Below are positions 60,806 through 64,000 of a DNA stretch of 64,000 nt, piece by piece (within the stretch, counting starts at the first letter, position 1; every line of letters begins with the position of its first letter). Made by a program: the position numbers and the translations under genes. Below the pieces are notes generated by a model. The model did no database searches and was not told the DNA's origin. It worked only from the letters and a program-made list of their open reading frames with translations. The stretch is from Roseomonas sp. (GTDB lineage Bacteria > Pseudomonadota > Alphaproteobacteria > Acetobacterales > Acetobacteraceae). The stretch is from positions 101,227 to 165,226 of the forward strand of contig JADCFX010000035.1 of assembly GCA_020249285.1 (NCBI GenBank). Reading direction: 5' to 3'.

Positions 60806-62233
60806 ATGGATTTGGTGATCAAAGGCAATTGCATCGTCACACCGCACGCCATCGGCCCAGCCGAGATCGGCATCGCGGGGGAAAAGATTGTCGCCATTGC
60901 CGCGCCTGGCAGCCTGCCCATGCCGCCAGGTGCGCGCGTGGTGGAAGCGGGCGACAGTATTGTGATGCCCGGCGGCATTGACCCGCACACGCATTGCCTT
61001 TGGCCGATTCCCGGGCCGGATGGGAAGATTGATCAAACCCAGGGCGCTTCGGTCGTCGGTAAAGCCGCTCTTTACGGCGGCACCACCAGCATTCTGGATT
61101 TCGTGCGCTGGACCCATGGCAAAACCATCGAAGGCGCCATTGCGGAACGTGAAGCAGCCTGGAAGGCCGATGGCTGCCCCTGCGATTACGCCTATCACAT
61201 CATGGTGGAAGGCGATTTGCCGCCCGATATCCCTGCGCAATTGGGGGAGGCGATTGAAGCCGGCCACGCCACCACCAAAATCTTCACGACGGATATCACG
61301 CCTTCCCGCAAGGGCCGCATGGTGGATTTCGGCGATATCTGGGAAGTGTTTCAGGTGCTGTCGCGCAAGGGCGGGCTTGGCGTGATTCACGCCGAAGACA
61401 ATGACATTGTCATGCACATGTACGCCAAGGTCTTCCGCGAAAACCGTGCGGGCTTCGAGAATATGGCGGAGGTTCACAATACGCTATCGGAAGACCTTTC
61501 CTTCCGTCGCGTCATGCGCTTGGCAGAACATGTGCCAGGGACCGCGCTTTATATGATGCATGTCTCCGCCGGCAATGGCGTGCGCGCCATTCGCGATGCG
61601 CGCGCCAAGGGCCTACCGATTTATGGTGAATCGCTGCATCAATACATGCTCTACACCAGTGAGGATTATAAGCGCCCGAATGGACAGATCTATCACACCT
61701 ACCCATCGCTGAAGTCTCAGGCGGATCAGGATGAGTTGTGGGCCGGCGCGCGTGATGGGTCCATTTCCTGCGTCGCGACCGATGAACTTTGCTGTTCCTT
61801 GGCGGTAAAAACGCAAGGCAAGCGCGTGGATGATACAACAGGCGGCAATTCCGGCGTGGAGCCTCGTGTGGCGGTCATGTATACGGAAATGGTCGGCAAG
61901 CGAGGCTTTACGCTTCGGCAATTCGTGGATGCGGTTTCCACCAATGCGGCGAAGATCATGGGCATGTACCCGCGCAAAGGGGCGATTGCTGCGGGGGCGG
62001 ATGCGGATATCTGCATCCTTGATCCCAAGCTGAAGCGCATGGTGCGCGCGGAAGCGCTGCATGAAAGCGATTATACGCCCTGGGAAGGGCGCCAGGTGGA
62101 TGCCTGGCCCGCCATGACCATTCTACGCGGCAAGATCATGGTGGAAAATGATCATTGGGTGGGTGATGCCGCCGGCGGAAAATGGCTACCCCGCCGCATT
62201 GCGCAGGAAATCCGCACCGCGCCTGCCGTATGA
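60806..62233 (+). CDS. hydA: Dihydropyrimidinase / hydantoinase
   Basis: This cyclic amidohydrolase opens dihydropyrimidine or 5-substituted hydantoin rings. All six ligands of the binuclear metal site are visible in the 475-residue chain: His61 and His63 in DPHTHC, the carbamylated Lys158 in TTKIFTTD, His195 in VIHAED, His252 in MMHVSAG and Asp326 in VATDELCC. The phenyl or alkyl substrate specificity cannot be read. The start follows AGCGGGGA. The gene overlaps the small ORF downstream by four bases (ATGA), which in turn overlaps a CobW-type GTPase, so the trio is one unit. No dihydropyrimidine dehydrogenase or N-carbamoylase gene is seen nearby. Confidence 0.93.
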   Translation: MDLVIKGNCIVTPHAIGPAEIGIAGEKIVAIAAPGSLPMPPGARVVEAGDSIVMPGGIDPHTHCLWPIPGPDGKIDQTQGASVVGKAALYGGTTSILDFVRWTHGKTIEGAIAEREAAWKADGCPCDYAYHIMVEGDLPPDIPAQLGEAIEAGHATTKIFTTDITPSRKGRMVDFGDIWEVFQVLSRKGGLGVIHAEDNDIVMHMYAKVFRENRAGFENMAEVHNTLSEDLSFRRVMRLAEHVPGTALYMMHVSAGNGVRAIRDARAKGLPIYGESLHQYMLYTSEDYKRPNGQIYHTYPSLKSQADQDELWAGARDGSISCVATDELCCSLAVKTQGKRVDDTTGGNSGVEPRVAVMYTEMVGKRGFTLRQFVDAVSTNAAKIMGMYPRKGAIAAGADADICILDPKLKRMVRAEALHESDYTPWEGRQVDAWPAMTILRGKIMVENDHWVGDAAGGKWLPRRIAQEIRTAPAV

Positions 62234-62514
62234 ACCCACCCGCGCTGCGCGCCCTGATCGCCGATAGCCTGACGCTTTGGGGTGTGGCTGGGCGCGTGGA
62301 TATTGCTGATGTGGGCGTAAGAATCACTGCCGGTGATCAGGTGCTGCATGTCGCGCCAGCCTTGCCGGAAGAATCGCCGATGCGCTGGTGGCTGATCAGC
62401 GAAGCGCGGCGGCGCCCCGCGGCTTCGATGCTGGGGCTGCTGCGCAGCCTGCGTTATGCGCTGAATGCAACAAGCGCGGAACCGGCACGCGCGCGGGTTG
62501 CGGCGCCGCTGTGA
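62230..62514 (+). CDS. Hypothetical protein between hydantoinase and CobW-type GTPase
   Basis: A 94-residue protein (start MNPPALRALIADSLTLWGVA) with a small alpha-beta look: RVDIADVGVRITAGDQVLHVAP, RWWLISEARRRPAASMLGLLRSLRYALN and a short C-terminal tail. No cysteine or histidine cluster for metal binding beyond a single HV pair. No signal or membrane segment. The start overlaps the hydA stop and the stop overlaps the GTPase start, the strongest evidence that it is genuine. No family recognised. By position it may be an assembly or specificity factor for the hydantoinase. Confidence 0.7.
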   Translation: MNPPALRALIADSLTLWGVAGRVDIADVGVRITAGDQVLHVAPALPEESPMRWWLISEARRRPAASMLGLLRSLRYALNATSAEPARARVAAPL

Positions 62515-63476
62515 TTCCCGTTTCGGTCATCACCGGCTTTCTCGGCAGCGGCAAGACCACGCTGTTGCGTTCCGTACTGCGCGATCCGGCCTATGCCGGC
62601 AGCGCGGTGATTGTGAATGAATGGGGCGATATCGGGCTTGATCATGAATTGCTGGAAACATCGGAAGAGAATCTGCTGGGCCTTGCCAATGGGTGCCTCT
62701 GCTGCACCACACGCGGCGATTTGGCGCGCACGCTGATAGACCTTGCGGCGCGACGCAGATCAGGCGCTGTCACCTATCATCGCGTGCTGATCGAAACTTC
62801 TGGCCTGGCTGATCCTGCGCCCATTCTGCACACGCTTTTGGTGGACCCGACCATTGCGGAGAGCCATCGAGTTGAGGCGGTGGTGACAGTGGTGGATGCG
62901 CTACTTGGGGCGGAGACCATCGCGCGCCATCCGGAAGCCGCGCAGCAGGCCATGCTCGCGGATCGGTTGCTGCTTAGTAAAACTGATCTCGCGCCCGATA
63001 CCTCAGCCCTGGAGGCGCAGCTTGCGACCCTCAATCCCGGCGCGCTGATCTTGCGCGCGGTGCAGGGTGCCATTCCGCCCGATGTGCTGTTTGCTTCCGC
63101 CGCCCGACCGGAAGCCTTGCGGCATTGGCTGGACGCGACCGCCACGCCCAGCGCGCGCCACAGCGCGGGCGTGGAGACAATCTCCATCCTCCGCGAAAAC
63201 CCCCTACCCGGCGTCGTGCTGCCGCTTTTCCTGGAAGCCTTGGCCGAACATGCTGGCGAGAAATTGCTGCGCATGAAAGGCATTATCCGCGTTGCGGAAG
63301 CGCCAGAAAAACCCGCCGTGCTGCATGGCGTGCGCCATGTGCTGCACCCGATCGAATGGCTGGAAGATTGGCCATCGGCAGATCGGCGCTCTCGCCTCGT
63401 GCTGATCGGCCAGGGCATTCCGCAATGGTGGCCGGCGCGGCTGCTGGAAGCCTTGGAAGAAGAAGCGCGCGGCTAA
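62511..63476 (+). CDS. CobW/G3E family metal-chaperone GTPase
   Basis: The 321-residue protein starts with GTG overlapping the stop of the small ORF (GTGA). It has the P-loop ITGFLGSGKTTLLRSVL, the ...VIVNEWGDIGLDHELLE switch region, and the G3E metal motif NGCLCC (residues 60-65), followed by LIETSGLADPAPILHTLL, a SKTDL guanine-specificity motif and a C-terminal CobW_C domain (LLRMKGIIRVAEAPEKPAVLHGVRHVLHPIEWLEDWP). G3E GTPases deliver zinc, cobalt, nickel or iron to target enzymes. The only metalloenzyme beside it is the hydantoinase. It ends in a 4-bp convergent overlap with the Mo-hydroxylase gene. Confidence 0.9.
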   Translation: MIPVSVITGFLGSGKTTLLRSVLRDPAYAGSAVIVNEWGDIGLDHELLETSEENLLGLANGCLCCTTRGDLARTLIDLAARRRSGAVTYHRVLIETSGLADPAPILHTLLVDPTIAESHRVEAVVTVVDALLGAETIARHPEAAQQAMLADRLLLSKTDLAPDTSALEAQLATLNPGALILRAVQGAIPPDVLFASAARPEALRHWLDATATPSARHSAGVETISILRENPLPGVVLPLFLEALAEHAGEKLLRMKGIIRVAEAPEKPAVLHGVRHVLHPIEWLEDWPSADRRSRLVLIGQGIPQWWPARLLEALEEEARG

Positions 63477-64000
63477 CCCGCGGCGCGTATGGCCGCCCAG
63501 ATGCGTTCCGGTGAGGCCGGCATTTCAATATGCGTGATGCCAAGCGGGCGCAGCGCATCCACAACCGCATTGATCAGCACGGGCAAGGCGCCAACCGTGC
63601 CGGCCTCACCCGCGCCCTTCACGCCGAGCGGATTGGTCTTGGTTGGCACGGGGTTGCTCTTCACCACCATATCCGGGAAATCCGCTGCGCGCGGCATCAA
63701 ATAATCCATGAAGCTTGCAGTCAGAAGCTGGCCATTGGCGTCATAGCGAATATCCTCACCAAACACTTGCCCAAGCCCCTGCGCGATGCCGCCATGAATC
63801 TGGCCCTTCAGCAACAACGGGTTGATCACCGTGCCGACATCATCCACCACGGTATAGGCAACGATCTGCGCTTCGCCCGTTTCGGGGTCAATTTCCACTT
63901 CCGCGATATGGCAGCCATTCGGGAAGGTTGCGTCACCGGGGCGCCTGATGAGCAAAGCGGAAAGCCCAAGCTCCTCCTGCAATGGCAATTGGCCGGGGAT
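63473..64000 (-). CDS. Molybdenum hydroxylase large subunit (CoxL/XdhB-type), 5' part outside window
   Basis: Only the C-terminal 175 or so codons are in the window. They read LSALLIRRPGDATFPNGCHIAEVEIDPETGEAQIVAYTVVDDVGTVINP, then GQIHGGIAQGLGQVFGEDIRYDANGQLLTASFMDYLMPRAADFPDM and KGAGEAGTVGALPVLINAVVDAL. These are the C-terminal blocks of the molybdopterin-binding subunit of the xanthine dehydrogenase / CO dehydrogenase / aldehyde oxidase family, with the active-site glutamate in G-A-G-E-A-G. Reading continues through the right edge, so the start and the rest of the gene lie beyond. Substrate unknown; it might act on a purine, aldehyde or N-heterocycle. Confidence 0.9.
   Translation of the reverse strand: MPGQLPLQEELGLSALLIRRPGDATFPNGCHIAEVEIDPETGEAQIVAYTVVDDVGTVINPLLLKGQIHGGIAQGLGQVFGEDIRYDANGQLLTASFMDYLMPRAADFPDMVVKSNPVPTKTNPLGVKGAGEAGTVGALPVLINAVVDALRPLGITHIEMPASPERIWAAIRAAG

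Noticed and set aside
1..64000. CRISPR array, prophage, integrase or toxin-antitoxin locus
   Set aside because: No regular repeat-spacer arrays, integrase or phage structural genes were seen. The only tandem repeat (21276-21380) has a 7-base spacer and hairpin features.

Overview
The window is GC-rich chromosomal DNA of an alphaproteobacterium. Gene content fits the Acetobacteraceae / Rhodospirillales (Roseomonas-like): a RibB protein with a decayed RibA half, a MaeB malic enzyme with a phosphotransacetylase tail, a Tct transporter with Bug-type binding protein, HisZ, and class I fumarase. The family assignment is inference from gene content. Coding density is very high. Many neighbours share ATGA or GTGA stop/start overlaps, and no gene-free stretch exceeds 300 bases.

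Layout. 1-6.3 kb: end of a RidA gene, two small DUF genes, fumarase, an amine-oxidase-like flavoprotein coupled to a DMT exporter, a histidine phosphatase and a flavin reductase-like protein. 6.3-14.1 kb, minus strand: a nearly gapless run lipB, rpiB, glyA, nrdR, ribD, ribE, ribBX, ribH, nusB, thiL, which joins riboflavin and thiamine cofactor synthesis with one-carbon metabolism and transcription factors. 14.1-21.4 kb: tRNA-Leu(GAG), maeB, mgtC-like, a VWA/J-domain pair, a DMT transporter with a hydrolase, and two small genes. 21.2-23.6 kb: a patch with base and codon use unlike its neighbours, holding 49-bp direct repeats, a NIPSNAP protein, a tautomerase divergent from a LysR regulator, and a possible transposase scrap. 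24.2-28.2 kb: an operon of an inositol-phosphatase-like enzyme and a proton-channel/OmpA envelope machine. 28.3-34.7 kb: tripartite tricarboxylate transporter tctCBA, divergent from an M20 amidohydrolase, creatininase-like and ketopantoate-reductase-like operon.

34.8-57 kb is mostly core metabolism: hisF-hisE, bcp-glnE, an AsmA/YhdP-like protein, serC-serA, purB, two TerC proteins, and hisZ-purA-ABC-F. Decayed genes interrupt it: a Bug-protein stub, a JmjC-like oxygenase cut by one in-frame stop, and a frameshifted putative lipoprotein. 57-64 kb holds an AT-rich 270-bp patch, an M17 aminopeptidase, a MarR regulator, YdcF-like and glycine-zipper envelope proteins, and a coupled hydantoinase / unknown protein / CobW GTPase operon that meets the end of a molybdenum hydroxylase gene.

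No CRISPR array, prophage, integrase or recognised defence system was seen. The most interesting leads are the hydantoinase-CobW trio, the ExbB/MotB/OmpA operon, the VWA-J-domain pair, the lysine-rich tail on HisE, RibBX, and several decaying or unexplained small loci.
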